Shown here: positions 1-9,491 of the stretch, in pieces
How the letters are laid out: the number at the start of each line of letters is the position of its first letter
Numbering within the stretch: the first letter of the stretch is position 1
Assembly (NCBI RefSeq): GCF_000238335.3
Contig: NZ_AHCB03000005.1
Coordinates: forward strand, 1,426,001-1,490,000
DNA: 64,000 nucleotides
Origin: Pseudoalteromonas marina
GTDB taxonomy: Bacteria > Pseudomonadota > Gammaproteobacteria > Enterobacterales > Alteromonadaceae
Direction of reading: 5' to 3'
Notes under the pieces: generated by a model
Told to the model about the DNA's origin: nothing
Databases searched by the model: none
The model's input: the letters and a program-made list of their open reading frames with translations, nothing else
Position numbers and translations under genes: made by a program

Positions 1-1
1 C

Positions 2-1078
2 AAAGCCATTGCTAATGAAGGCATTGATGCGTTTTATAAAGGTGAAAACGCAAAAAAAATGGTAAGTTCGGTACAAAATTCAAAAATTGCACCCGGTAAA
101 TTATCTCAGCAAGACCTTGCACAATACAAAAGCAAAGAACGCGATGCTGTTTGTATAAAATACCGTGTTTATAACGTATGTTCTATGGCACCACCAAGTA
201 GTGGCGGTGTGGCTGTTTTACAAATACTAGGGTTACTAGAGCATACAAATATTTCTGCCTTAAAGCCTAACAGCGAACAAGCAATTCACTACTTCAGCCA
301 AGCGTCGCGTATTGCCTTTGCCGATAGAAATGTATACATGGGTGACCCAGATTTTACTGAGGTACCAACTCAAGCGCTATTAAACAAAAGCTACATTAAA
401 TCACGCGCAACACTCATAACCGAAAAAGATCAGCATGCAGTTGCCGGCGACCCCGTTAACTACTTAAGTTATGCACAAGATGATTCGTATGAACTCCCTT
501 CAACATCGCATGTCTCTATTGTTGATAGCTTTGGTAATGCAGTATCAATGACCAGCTCAATAGAAATGGCATTTGGTTCTACAGTTATGGTTAATGGTTA
601 TATTTTAAATAATCAGTTAACCGATTTCTCACTTTCTCCTCGTAAAAACGGTAAGTTAGTTGCTAATCGTGTAGAGCCAGGAAAACGCCCGCGCAGTTCT
701 ATGTCACCGGTTATGGTTTTTAATGAAGATGGTAGCTTACGTTTAGTTGTAGGGTCTCCTGGTGGTAGCCGCATTATTGACTACGTCGCTCAAGTAGTTG
801 TTGGCGTTTTAGACTGGAATCTATCGGTGCAAGAAGCTATTAACTTGCCGCGTACTACTAATCGTAATGATTACACCAGCCTTGAAAAAGGCACCGTTAT
901 TGAATCACTTGCACCAGCACTCACTTCACGTGGTCATAAAGTGCGTGTGTTAGACCTAAATTCAGGTTTACATGGCGTTGAAGTGAAAAATAATAAGCTG
1001 TATGGCGCAGCCGATCCGCGCCGTGAAGGTGTTGCGTTGTCTGATTTAACTAACAATAACGCCACTTTCAAATTTTAA
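2..1078 (+). CDS. gamma-glutamyltransferase, C-terminal part (5' end outside window)
   Basis: The reading frame is open from base 2, so the visible part is a C-terminal fragment of about 358 residues. It contains the end of the large subunit and the whole small subunit of a gamma-glutamyltranspeptidase (Ntn-hydrolase that cleaves glutathione and gamma-glutamyl compounds, normally periplasmic). The autoprocessing and catalytic threonine is the Thr codon at 503-505 in the motif STSHVSIVD. Downstream are NGYILNNQLTDFS and the PGGSRIID glycine-rich loop. A substrate-binding segment RVEPGKRPRSSMSP is also present. The family assignment is strong. The signal peptide cannot be checked because the start is missing. 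Confidence 0.93.
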   Translation, partial: KAIANEGIDAFYKGENAKKMVSSVQNSKIAPGKLSQQDLAQYKSKERDAVCIKYRVYNVCSMAPPSSGGVAVLQILGLLEHTNISALKPNSEQAIHYFSQASRIAFADRNVYMGDPDFTEVPTQALLNKSYIKSRATLITEKDQHAVAGDPVNYLSYAQDDSYELPSTSHVSIVDSFGNAVSMTSSIEMAFGSTVMVNGYILNNQLTDFSLSPRKNGKLVANRVEPGKRPRSSMSPVMVFNEDGSLRLVVGSPGGSRIIDYVAQVVVGVLDWNLSVQEAINLPRTTNRNDYTSLEKGTVIESLAPALTSRGHKVRVLDLNSGLHGVEVKNNKLYGAADPRREGVALSDLTNNNATFKF

Positions 1079-1087
1079 ATTATGTAT

Positions 1088-1120
1088 AATACAAACACGA
1101 CCTATGTGCGTGTTTGTATT
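1088..1120 (+). terminator. stem-loop after gamma-glutamyltransferase
   Basis: A perfect 12-bp inverted repeat, AATACAAACACG / CGTGTTTGTATT, with a 9-nt loop lies 10 bp after the stop codon. There is no clear U-tract, so it may act as a 3'-end stabiliser or a weak terminator. Confidence 0.5.
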
Positions 1121-1215
1121 CTCAATGGTCTGACAAGTACTATGTTCATTGCATTTAAATTCTGAGCATTGATAATGACAGATCATAACTTAAGACTCCA
1201 TTAAAGCCTGGAAAT

Positions 1216-2910
1216 ATGACAACAAATACTGATCCTAATTACTTATATATTCATCACTCTGGCCCTGGCCTTATTGAAACGCCATTACTAAACAAGGGCA
1301 GTGCGTTTAGTAAAAAAGAGCGCGAAAATTTTAACCTTGCAGGTTTACTTCCTCCACGCTTTGAAACCATCGAAGAGCAAGTTGAACGTTGTTATCAACA
1401 ATACTCAAGTTTTACCGACAATTTAAATAAGCACATTTATTTACGTGCCATTCAAGATAACAACGAAACGCTTTACTACCGCTTAGTGCGCGATCATCTT
1501 GAAGAAATGATGCCGATTATTTACACCCCTACAGTGGGTGATGCCTGTGAAAAGTTTTCGGATATTTACCGCAGCGCACGTGGCTTGTTTATTTCGTACG
1601 AAGACCGTTACCAAATTGACGACATTTTACGTAATGCCACAAAGGGTAAAGTAAAAGTCATTGTTGTGACCGACGGTGAACGTATATTAGGACTAGGCGA
1701 CCAAGGTATTGGCGGCATGGGTATTCCTATTGGTAAATTGTCATTGTACACCGCGTGTGGTGGCATAAGCCCAGCATATACATTGCCAGTTATGCTTGAC
1801 GTAGGGACAAACAACGAAAAGCTTTTAAATGATCCTATGTATATGGGCGCGCGCCATAAACGTATAGCCCAAGACGAGTACGATGAGTTTTTAGATCTAT
1901 TTATTAAAGCGGTCAAACGCCGTTGGCCAAATGTATTGCTTCAATTTGAAGACTTTGCACAACCTAATGCTATGCCGCTTCTTAAGCGCTACCGTGAAGA
2001 AATTTGTAGCTTTAACGATGACATTCAAGGCACTGCATCAGTAACAGTTGGCTCTTTATTAGCTGCGTGTCGTGTTAAAGGCTCAACTCTTAGCCAACAA
2101 AAAGTTGTATTTGTTGGTGCAGGCTCTGCGGGGTGTGGTATTGCTGAGCAAATTATTAGCCAAATGGTATTTGAAGGTATCTCTGAAGAGCAAGCTCGTA
2201 GCCAAGTATTTATGGTTGACCGTTTTGGTCTGTTAACTAATGGCATGGAAGGGCTACGCGACTTCCAACAAGCTTTAGCGCAACCAACAGACGCGCTAAA
2301 TGATTGGACTTACAGTGGTGAATACGCGTCATTGTTAGATGTAATGCATTGTGCAAAACCAGACATACTTATTGGTGTATCGGGTCAGCCAGGTTTGTTT
2401 ACAGAGCAAGTTATTCGTGCAATGCATTCAACGTGTGAACAACCTATAATTTTCCCGTTAAGTAACCCGTCTAAACAGGTAGAAGCACACCCAGAAGACG
2501 TCATTAAATGGACTGATGGCAAAGCATTAGTTGCAACAGGTAGCCCGTTTGATCCCGTTGAATATAATGGTGAAACTTTCCCAATTCCACAGTGTAACAA
2601 CAGTTATATTTTCCCTGGTATTGGTTTAGGTGTTATTGCAGCTAAGGCTACACGCATTACAGATGCCATGCTTAGCGTGTCGAGTGAAATGCTTGCTGAG
2701 TCTTCACCGCGAGCAAACAGCGGTAAAGGCAGTTTATTACCAGCATTAACAGAAATTGAAACGCTTAGTAAACGCATTGCATTTGCTATTGCTAAAAAAG
2801 CGATAGAAGAGGGGGTTGCATTGGAAATTTCTGACGATGCTCTGTGGGCAGCCATTGATAAAAATTATTGGTTACCAAAATACCGTAACTACAAACGTTG
2901 CAGCGTTTAA
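1216..2910 (+). CDS. maeA: NAD-dependent malic enzyme
   Basis: Oxidatively decarboxylates L-malate to pyruvate with reduction of NAD (EC 1.1.1.38), feeding pyruvate from the TCA cycle. The 564 residues match the long bacterial/eukaryotic malic enzyme family (SfcA/MaeA type). Visible motifs are the catalytic Tyr in [13 protein letters not shown] (about residue 103), [16 protein letters not shown] (159-174) with the catalytic Lys, the metal-binding FEDFAQPNA (about 244-252), FNDDIQGTA (266-274) and the Rossmann loop GAGSAG (301-306). It is a single-gene unit: a stem-loop lies between it and the preceding gene and a clear terminator follows it. Confidence 0.96.
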   Translation: MTTNTDPNYLYIHHSGPGLIETPLLNKGSAFSKKERENFNLAGLLPPRFETIEEQVERCYQQYSSFTDNLNKHIYLRAIQDNNETLYYRLVRDHLEEMMPIIYTPTVGDACEKFSDIYRSARGLFISYEDRYQIDDILRNATKGKVKVIVVTDGERILGLGDQGIGGMGIPIGKLSLYTACGGISPAYTLPVMLDVGTNNEKLLNDPMYMGARHKRIAQDEYDEFLDLFIKAVKRRWPNVLLQFEDFAQPNAMPLLKRYREEICSFNDDIQGTASVTVGSLLAACRVKGSTLSQQKVVFVGAGSAGCGIAEQIISQMVFEGISEEQARSQVFMVDRFGLLTNGMEGLRDFQQALAQPTDALNDWTYSGEYASLLDVMHCAKPDILIGVSGQPGLFTEQVIRAMHSTCEQPIIFPLSNPSKQVEAHPEDVIKWTDGKALVATGSPFDPVEYNGETFPIPQCNNSYIFPGIGLGVIAAKATRITDAMLSVSSEMLAESSPRANSGKGSLLPALTEIETLSKRIAFAIAKKAIEEGVALEISDDALWAAIDKNYWLPKYRNYKRCSV

Positions 2911-2959
2911 GTGGTATAAGTAATTTTATGTAACCCTGCGTTACAACACATAACAAAAA

Positions 2960-2981
2960 ACAGGCGCTTGCCTGTTTTTTT
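2960..2981 (+). terminator. rho-independent terminator of maeA
   Basis: Stem ACAGGC / GCCTGT with a GCTT loop, followed by a run of seven T residues. Confidence 0.9.
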
Positions 2982-3085
2982 ATGCTTGTTCATTTATTGT
3001 TAACCCATTAGGCTCTTAAATAGAGCTAATGCAAATCCGCGATCATACTTAATTAAACAAATTAGTATAAAACAAAAAGGATTCT

Positions 3086-3814
3086 ATGATGAACACACTA
3101 AAACTTTTTCTCGGCAGCGCCATAGCATTAAGCACACTTAGTTTGAATGCCTTTGCCAGCTCAACACCTGATTCACCACACATATATGTGAAAGGGCAAG
3201 CGACACTTACCACCATGCCAGATTATGCACAAATGAGTGTGGGTATCACTGAAGTAAATAAAGACCTAATAGCTGCAAAAAACAAAGCCGATATCACTAT
3301 GGCAAAAGCCATCAAATTAGTAAAAACGTTAGGCGTTAAAGACACTGACATTAATGCAGGGCAAATTAATATACACCGTAATACCCAATACAACCGCCAA
3401 ACTGGACAGCAAGAATTTATAGGTTTCAAAATTACTCGAACACTAACGGTCAAACTTACTGATATAAGTAAATACCCTACGTTATTACAAAGTTTGGTTA
3501 ATAACGGCATAAACCAAATTAACAATACCCAATTTTTAGCTAGCAACTATAACGAGCTTCATAAAAAAGCTCAAAAAATGGCAATACAAGATGCTAAAAA
3601 AGCGGCTAAAGAATTAAGCGACGACTTTGATGTTTCGTTAAAAGGATTATATAGCGCGTCGTTGAGCCCACTTAATGTTCAAACTCAGCCCTATATGCGT
3701 GCAAAAGAAATGGTAATGGCGGATAGTGCACCCGGTAATTATGTACCGGATGCGTATCACAGTGGAGAAATTAAGGTAACAGCATCTAGTTACGCTATTT
3801 ATTACATTGAGTAG
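3086..3814 (+). CDS. SIMPL (DUF541) domain protein, periplasmic
   Basis: A 242-residue protein of the SIMPL/DUF541 family, whose biochemical role is not settled; some members are linked to oxidative stress. The first ~25 residues form a typical Sec signal peptide (MNTLKLFLGSAIALST...NAFA), so it should be periplasmic. The conserved part begins with HIYVKGQATLTTMPDYAQMSVGI and contains the alternating beta/helix pattern of the family, ending with a VTASSYAIYYIE strand. A ribosome binding site AAAAGGA precedes two consecutive ATG codons (3086 or 3089). The 3' end overlaps the converging DUF2254 gene by 13 bp. Confidence 0.85.
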   Translation: MMNTLKLFLGSAIALSTLSLNAFASSTPDSPHIYVKGQATLTTMPDYAQMSVGITEVNKDLIAAKNKADITMAKAIKLVKTLGVKDTDINAGQINIHRNTQYNRQTGQQEFIGFKITRTLTVKLTDISKYPTLLQSLVNNGINQINNTQFLASNYNELHKKAQKMAIQDAKKAAKELSDDFDVSLKGLYSASLSPLNVQTQPYMRAKEMVMADSAPGNYVPDAYHSGEIKVTASSYAIYYIE

Positions 3815-5169
3815 GAATTATTTTGGTGGTGCTCAAAACGTGCCACCAATTGACTACCTTGTTGCTCATTGATGCGTGTTATGGAATTTAGCATATTACA
3901 AATTTCGCGCCTGTCGTACTCGTTAGTCACATTCATGTTTATGTCATCAACAATAGCGAATAAATAATTAAATAAGCTTTCGCGTGCTTTTTCATTATCG
4001 TGCGCCACAAATAAAATATTTTTAAATGCTTCTAATACATTTGTCATTACATAGGCGTCACCTTTTGCATAATGACGAAGCGGCGAAAAGTTATCATGCA
4101 GTAACTCATCAAAACTGGTTTCATGTAAATATAAAAGCGGTTTTTTTTCACTGTGCTTAAACGAATAATTTATATCGTTAAGAGATAGGCGCTCAATCAG
4201 TAAAATACTCAGCATATCAATTGATTTAACAGCGGTACCTGGATCGTTAATGCCAGGGCTCATAGCTTTTACTGCTATTTCAGATATTTGTGTTAAACCA
4301 TAGCGGTAGTGGTCGCTAATGTATTCTTCTATATAAAAAATAAAGCAATCTAATATTTTTTCTAAGAGCTCTTCATCGTGGGTTATATCGACATTACATT
4401 TTAAAAATGGATAACCTTTTACTGTAAAATATCCTTGGTTAACAGAAATATATAAGTTTATATCGTGCTCTTTTAAAATTGCACACAGTTTATCTGTTTG
4501 CACACCCTTATAATAACCCTCTGTTTTACTGCTTATGGAGTGCCATGTTGAAAAATCTGGAAACTCACTAACAGGGGCCTCTTTTTGTCTTTTAATGATC
4601 GCTTTAATTTCTTTTTTAGTCTGGCTAAACAAACCATTGAGGACATTATCGACTTGGATAGCGCGTGAAATAGAATGAATAAAAAATACAAATAACCCTA
4701 ATGAAATCAAGCCAAAAATTAAAGCAAATAAAACACCTATAGACGGAATTGCAGTGCTGCCGCCTTCTAACTTATTAATATTTATAAGCATGATAATAGA
4801 GTAAATGATACTGCCTAAGTAAAAGCCGAGCACCATTTGATGAGACTTCCTAGTAATTAAACCAGGCACAACGCGAGGCGATAGACTCGCACTAGCAGAG
4901 TTTAAAACCACCATAACCATAGAAAAACTAAATACAGTTAATGAGATAATACTACCTGCTAGCGTACTTAAAATTGTTCGCGCATTTTCTGCGCTATCAA
5001 CCAAAACCACTGAGATAAAAGACTTCAACTGCTCAACAGGGGCTAAATATTCAACCGACATTGTAATGATGGCAAAAAACAAAAAACCAACAGAAAGCAC
5101 AGAAGGGTAAAAGCCAATGCTGTTTATCATTTCACGATAACTATCGGCCACTTTGCGAGGAACAAACAT
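3802..5169 (-). CDS. DUF2254 family membrane protein
   Basis: A 455-residue inner-membrane protein matching the DUF2254 family, whose function is unknown. The N-terminal ~175 residues contain four hydrophobic segments (about 20-40, 65-90, 110-130, 140-165) with the family-like stretch LSTLAGSIISLTVFSFSMV followed by SASLSPRVVPGL. The remainder is soluble, with a conserved SEIAVKAMSPGINDPGTA segment. It converges with the SIMPL gene (13-bp overlap of the ends), so the two are unlikely to be strongly co-transcribed. No partner gene suggests a role. Confidence 0.82.
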   Translation of the reverse strand: MFVPRKVADSYREMINSIGFYPSVLSVGFLFFAIITMSVEYLAPVEQLKSFISVVLVDSAENARTILSTLAGSIISLTVFSFSMVMVVLNSASASLSPRVVPGLITRKSHQMVLGFYLGSIIYSIIMLININKLEGGSTAIPSIGVLFALIFGLISLGLFVFFIHSISRAIQVDNVLNGLFSQTKKEIKAIIKRQKEAPVSEFPDFSTWHSISSKTEGYYKGVQTDKLCAILKEHDINLYISVNQGYFTVKGYPFLKCNVDITHDEELLEKILDCFIFYIEEYISDHYRYGLTQISEIAVKAMSPGINDPGTAVKSIDMLSILLIERLSLNDINYSFKHSEKKPLLYLHETSFDELLHDNFSPLRHYAKGDAYVMTNVLEAFKNILFVAHDNEKARESLFNYLFAIVDDINMNVTNEYDRREICNMLNSITRINEQQGSQLVARFEHHQNNSYSM

Positions 5170-5321
5170 ATAATCCCTATGATTGCGTATAAAATATGGC
5201 TATCACCTTATCATAGTTGAACTTTAAACTTGTGATAAAGCCGTTAATTTATATGTTATTATCTGCACAGCTTAACACTGCCCATACTTAATGCGTTTAA
5301 AAAAACTAATAGGAACACACT

Positions 5322-5696
5322 GTGATTATTTCAACATATGCTGCATTACTCGCTTTTTTTTATATTTATTTAAGCTTTAATGTCATAAAAGTTCGCAGAG
5401 CAGAGCAAATATCATTAGGTGATAACGGTAATTCAGTTTTACAACGTGCAATTAGAGCACATGCAAACTTTATGGAATATGTACCTTTTGCCGTTATTTT
5501 ATTATTTTTAGCTGAATACCAAGGTCTAGCCAGTCATTATTGTCACCTTTTAGGCGCATCTTTGTTAATTGGTCGATTTTTTCATAACCTAGGTATAGTA
5601 GAAAAAAACTTAAAGTATCGTCAAATAGGGACTGTAGCTACTTTTCTGGTTATGATAATAAGCGCGTTTGTTTTATTACTCACTCGTAATAGCTAA
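5322..5696 (+). CDS. MAPEG family membrane protein
   Basis: A 124-residue protein with four predicted membrane helices, of the MAPEG family (membrane-associated proteins in eicosanoid and glutathione metabolism; YecN-like bacterial members). The family pattern RAIRAHANFMEYVPFAVILLFLAEY lies around residues 44-68 and the end FHNLGIVEKNLKYRQIGT is also typical. It starts at GTG, preceded by AATAGGA. It is separated by 14 bp from the sulfotransferase-like gene, so the two probably share a transcript. The bacterial substrate is unknown. Confidence 0.85.
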   Translation: MIISTYAALLAFFYIYLSFNVIKVRRAEQISLGDNGNSVLQRAIRAHANFMEYVPFAVILLFLAEYQGLASHYCHLLGASLLIGRFFHNLGIVEKNLKYRQIGTVATFLVMIISAFVLLLTRNS

Positions 5697-5710
5697 TTAA
5701 AGTACAGTAC

Positions 5711-6346
5711 ATGACTAAAATATTTGTAATAGGCTTACCGAGAACTGGCACAACTAGTGTGTGCCACGCACTACTAGAATTAGGATTATCCACTGCACAC
5801 ACAGCATACACAAAAGCTAGTTTTGACAATGCACAAGCTATTGCCGACACCCCCATATTTACTGATTATAAAATGCTTGATAAGCATTACCCAGGGTCTA
5901 AGTTTATATATTTGGAAAGAGAAATTGATGTTTGGTTGCCATCCATTAGGCAATTACTCACACGTATGCATACTAATTTAACACGTACAGATGGCGGTTT
6001 TAATATTCATATAAAACGGTGTTACTTAGATGTTTTTTCTAATTTATCTCTCGAAAACATTAGTGATGATAGTTACTTAGCAGACTGTTACAAGCGTCAC
6101 CTAAATGCTGCACAGTATTATTTTGAAAAAAAACAAGCTGACTTTTTATCGATTGATATTGCAAAGGCGGGGAGTTATCAAAAAGTATGTGATTTTTTGA
6201 ACATACAAAGTGATAAAACTGATTTTGATAAAATGAATATGGGCGGAAAAGTCACCGCATGGAACGATATTAAACACCCGTTAAAAATAGAGTCGACAGC
6301 AAAAGGGCGCATAGATAAACATTTACCTTACACCTCTCAACTGTAA
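5711..6346 (+). CDS. sulfotransferase-like P-loop protein
   Basis: A 211-residue protein starting with KIFVIGLPRTGTTSV, the PAPS-binding P-loop signature of sulfotransferases. The later PGSKFIYLEREIDVWLPSIR resembles the 3'-phosphate-binding segment. The fold belongs to the small single-domain sulfotransferase group found in marine bacteria, whose acceptors are not known. It has no signal peptide, so it is expected to be cytoplasmic. It sits downstream of the MAPEG gene and upstream of miaE, and neither points to an acceptor. The sulfotransferase fold is likely; activity is an inference. Confidence 0.75.
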   Translation: MTKIFVIGLPRTGTTSVCHALLELGLSTAHTAYTKASFDNAQAIADTPIFTDYKMLDKHYPGSKFIYLEREIDVWLPSIRQLLTRMHTNLTRTDGGFNIHIKRCYLDVFSNLSLENISDDSYLADCYKRHLNAAQYYFEKKQADFLSIDIAKAGSYQKVCDFLNIQSDKTDFDKMNMGGKVTAWNDIKHPLKIESTAKGRIDKHLPYTSQL

Positions 6347-6452
6347 TTATCTAAATTAAGCCTTAAGAGCATTGCTTTACTAAAACCTATTGCGAGATTT
6401 TTATTTTCAAATACGTTAAAATTCCCGCATTATTTTTTAAGTAGTATTTATT

Positions 6453-7025
6453 ATGTTTGAATTAAAATACCAAACGCCATTTGAATGGACCGAGGCTGTA
6501 CTTGCCGACTTTAACACCTTTTTGCAAGATCATGCGGCTGCTGAAAAAAAAGCATCAGGCATGGCTATTTCAATGCTTTCGCATTACCCAGACAAGCGTA
6601 AACTTGTAAAAGCAATGACCGATTTAGCCCTTGAAGAGCTTATTCATTTTAAACAAGTACTTAAGCTATTAACTGAACGCGACACAACACTGGGTGATGA
6701 CCAAAAAGATCCGTACATAAAGCAAATTCGTGCTTTATTTAGACACGGACGTGATGGCTTTTTAATGGATAGGTTATTAGTTGGCGGTGTAATTGAAGCT
6801 CGTGGGCACGAACGTTTTTCATTAGTTGCGCAAGCATTACCTGAAGGTAAAGAAAAAGAGTTTTATGTAGCCATTGCTAAATCAGAAGAAAAGCACAAAA
6901 ACTTATTTGTAGAGCTAGCCTACGAATACTTTGACAAAGAAGAAGTAGACGTGCGTTTAGAAGAGTTATTAGTTGCTGAGGCTGAAATTTGTAAAAGCAT
7001 TCCATTTACAGCGGCACTTCATTAA
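6453..7025 (+). CDS. miaE: tRNA 2-methylthio-N6-isopentenyladenosine-37 hydroxylase
   Basis: MiaE is a non-haem di-iron monooxygenase that hydroxylates the isopentenyl group of ms2i6A37 in tRNA. The 190 residues fit the shorter form of the family. Iron-ligand motifs are visible: EELIHFKQVL (about 72-81), EARGHERFSL (about 114-123) and SEEKHKNLF (about 153-161), giving the Glu and ExxH ligands of a four-helix bundle. It stands alone between a 106-bp leader and a strong terminator. Confidence 0.94.
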   Translation: MFELKYQTPFEWTEAVLADFNTFLQDHAAAEKKASGMAISMLSHYPDKRKLVKAMTDLALEELIHFKQVLKLLTERDTTLGDDQKDPYIKQIRALFRHGRDGFLMDRLLVGGVIEARGHERFSLVAQALPEGKEKEFYVAIAKSEEKHKNLFVELAYEYFDKEEVDVRLEELLVAEAEICKSIPFTAALH

Positions 7026-7047
7026 TAATATTTTATTAAATTATAAA

Positions 7048-7073
7048 ACGCAGGCATTTGCCTGCGTTTTTTT
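7048..7073 (+). terminator. rho-independent terminator of miaE
   Basis: Stem ACGCAGGC / GCCTGCGT with an ATTT loop, followed by seven T residues. Confidence 0.92.
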
Positions 7074-7297
7074 ATGCCTAGGATTTATTTAAAATGCATA
7101 AATAACTATTGGTAGGGTGCTTATTACCTTTTTATTAACCGATTAACTAGAACGAATAAATTAACAATTAAACACAATACTTAAGTGCTAAATATACATG
7201 TATGCAATTAACTTATTGAATATATGAATAAAGTTAAATATATCTGTAACATAAACTTGTTAGGTTTTTATCCTCATTTATACAGGATAAAACAACA

Positions 7298-8074
7298 ATG
7301 AAATCATTTATAAACATATCACTTACCTTAACAAGCTTACTACTAGCTTCAACTGCCAATGCTGCCAATTGCTTAGAAGGTTGTCCAACAGGATTAAACA
7401 ACGGTAAAACAATTGAACGTAGTATTTATACTTTAAAAAATAACCGTTACACAAAATTTGCAGACTGGGTAGCATACCAAGTAACGCCCAATACAATGAG
7501 CGGACCATCAAGATCAAGAAGTTGGAAATCAGACCCTGATTTATATTCCCATTATACGCTTGAGCCGAGTGATTATACCGATGCATATGCAACAATTAAT
7601 ACTGACCGAGGGCATCAGGTTCCATTGGCATCTTTTAGTAATACAGCTGATTGGCGTTTAACAAATTTGCTTTCTAATATTACACCACAATCTTCAGCAT
7701 TAAACCAAGGGCCATGGGTTAGGCTTGAAACAGCGGTAAGAAATCATGTTGATGATGGAAATAACTTATATGTAGTTACTGGTCCAATGTACGAATATTA
7801 CTTTGCAGATTTACCACGAGCAAATGAAAACCATACTATACCAAGTGGTTATTTTAAAATTGTAATGAAGCAATCTGGTAACACCATTAAAGCATCAGCA
7901 TTTATTATGCAGCAAAGTGCTGGCCGCAGAGATAATTTTTGTAATACCCAAGTAAGTATTGATGAAGTTGAAAGTAGAACTGGCATTAATGTTTTACCTA
8001 ATTTAACGAGTAATCAGGCACAAACTATAGAATCATCCGTATTTGGTTTAGCAAGTGAATTAGGCTGTAATTAA
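7298..8074 (+). CDS. secreted DNA/RNA non-specific endonuclease
   Basis: A 258-residue nuclease of the beta-beta-alpha metal (Serratia NucA-type) superfamily. The signature NTDRGHQVPLASF contains the DRGH catalytic motif (His as general base); the downstream metal-binding Asn segment is NLLSNITPQSSALNQGPW. A clear signal peptide (about residues 1-22, ending STANA) indicates export. Cys residues just after the signal (CLEGCP) and near the C-terminus (FCNTQ, LGCN) could form disulfides. It probably degrades extracellular nucleic acids for nutrients. The gene is monocistronic with a 220-bp upstream region. Confidence 0.93.
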   Translation: MKSFINISLTLTSLLLASTANAANCLEGCPTGLNNGKTIERSIYTLKNNRYTKFADWVAYQVTPNTMSGPSRSRSWKSDPDLYSHYTLEPSDYTDAYATINTDRGHQVPLASFSNTADWRLTNLLSNITPQSSALNQGPWVRLETAVRNHVDDGNNLYVVTGPMYEYYFADLPRANENHTIPSGYFKIVMKQSGNTIKASAFIMQQSAGRRDNFCNTQVSIDEVESRTGINVLPNLTSNQAQTIESSVFGLASELGCN

Positions 8075-8082
8075 AATATCTA

Positions 8083-8118
8083 CATGATTAGCGGTATAAA
8101 TTTATGCGGCTAATCATG
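8083..8118. terminator. palindromic stem-loop after the nuclease gene
   Basis: A perfect 10-bp stem CATGATTAGC / GCTAATCATG with a 16-nt AT-rich loop lies 9 bp after the nuclease stop. It has only a weak T-tract. Confidence 0.5.
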
Positions 8119-8244
8119 ATTTAAAATAAATAATAGTGAAATAGAGCATTTTATACGTTAAATAGATAAGCACTTTACCTTACTAAGTAATTAAAACACC
8201 ACATTTAACATAATATAAATTATAGGTAGTTGAATGTTATTTGA

Positions 8245-8297
8245 TAAGAGCGCATAAATGCACTCTTATTATGTCCAATACTAGACGGTATCGGACA
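8245..8297. terminator. two adjacent stem-loops between converging genes
   Basis: TAAGAGCGCA / TGCACTCTTA (8245-8254 and 8259-8268; 9 of 10 paired) is followed by TGTCCAATAC / GTATCGGACA (8272-8281 and 8288-8297; 9 of 10 paired). They lie between the 3' ends of converging genes, a usual place for bidirectional termination. Confidence 0.5.
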
Positions 8298-8355
8298 TTA
8301 GGTCGTTTTGTTCGCTATAAAAATTTTGTAATACACAATGCAATTTTCAAATAAC

Positions 8356-9315
8356 TCAATCAATGCTGAGTAAACGTTCTGCGGTATATTCGTTAGTGAT
8401 TAAACCACTAATCATATTTGATCTTACTGCGCCTAGTATAGCCAACACTTTTTCTTCACCTGCAGCTATTGCATAAATTTGTTTGTTTTCATTTGTTACT
8501 AATGGCGTACTCGCAACGCGTTGGTTTACAGTGCAATCTAGCAATTTACCATTTTTATCGTAAACCCAGCTGATCATTTCGCCAACGGCGCCTAAGTCTT
8601 GAAGCTCTTTTAATTCATCAGCGTCAACAAAACCATCTATGTGTAATGGTGACTTTTCACCTAAACTACCAATGCCAACAAAAGTTACGTCTGCATTTTT
8701 AGCAAGCTTCAGGTTCGCAGTTATATTATGTTGTGCATGAAGTTGGTTTTTTTCTTCAATACTGCGCGGTAAAACTGGCAATGGCATCGGATAATGTTTT
8801 GCATTAGTGTGTTCAGCCATTCTAACTACAACATCGTAAGGCGAAGCCGAACCATCTAACGCCATGTTACCTAACATAGCCACTATTTTATGTTGTGGGC
8901 AATCAAGTATTGGTAGTTCATCAACAATAGCACGCAAAACTCTCCCTGTTCCCATTGCTAATACTTTTGGCGTTTCTGATTTCAAATGGCGCTGTATCTC
9001 AGCGGCACCAGCTTGTGCAAGTCCAACTGTAGATGATGGTTCAGAAGGATCGCTTGGTACCACTTCACATGATGCTAAACCAAATCGGCTTTTTAATTTT
9101 TCTGCTAAATCCATACATTTGGCAATGGGGTGATCGAGTCTTACTTTTATTAGGCCTTGGCTAACTGATAAAGCAACCATTCGCTGCGCTGACTGACGAG
9201 ATACATTAAGCTTTTTCGCTATTTCGTCTTGAGTTTGGCCGGCGACATAATATAACCACCCCGCTCTTGCTGCATCATCAAGTTTTCTTATTTCTGTGTT
9301 CGATAATTTTGCCAC
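8356..9315 (-). CDS. SorC/SmoC-type sugar-binding transcriptional regulator
   Basis: A 319-residue regulator with an N-terminal helix-turn-helix (QTQDEIAKKLNVSRQSAQRMV, about residues 27-47) and a C-terminal SorC-type sugar-binding domain. That domain includes VLAMGTGRVLRAIVDEL, the VTFVGIGSLGEKSPL loop and LAILGAVRSNMISGLITNE. SorC proteins bind a phosphorylated or free sugar and control the adjacent uptake genes. Here it is the last gene of the leftward transporter block, separated from the ATPase gene by a terminator, so it probably also has its own promoter. The effector is not visible but is likely the polyol or sugar imported by the neighbours. Confidence 0.88.
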   Translation of the reverse strand: MAKLSNTEIRKLDDAARAGWLYYVAGQTQDEIAKKLNVSRQSAQRMVALSVSQGLIKVRLDHPIAKCMDLAEKLKSRFGLASCEVVPSDPSEPSSTVGLAQAGAAEIQRHLKSETPKVLAMGTGRVLRAIVDELPILDCPQHKIVAMLGNMALDGSASPYDVVVRMAEHTNAKHYPMPLPVLPRSIEEKNQLHAQHNITANLKLAKNADVTFVGIGSLGEKSPLHIDGFVDADELKELQDLGAVGEMISWVYDKNGKLLDCTVNQRVASTPLVTNENKQIYAIAAGEEKVLAILGAVRSNMISGLITNEYTAERLLSID

Positions 9316-9434
9316 TTAAACCTCTGTAATTAAGGAGTAACTTGTGTTTGATATTATTAATGGCTTCAAACTTATGCTTTAAGGCAAATATATCATTTAT
9401 TTATATAATGCCGAAGCCAATAATGAGCTAATAA

Positions 9435-9474
9435 CCAATACCTTAAAGTTAATTATGACTAAATAAGGTATTGG
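9435..9474 (-). terminator. stem-loop after the ABC ATPase gene
   Basis: A perfect 11-bp stem CCAATACCTTA / TAAGGTATTGG lies 18 bp after the ATPase stop codon. An AT-rich tract follows in the leftward direction. Confidence 0.7.
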
Positions 9475-9491
9475 CTCTATTGCTTTCAAAC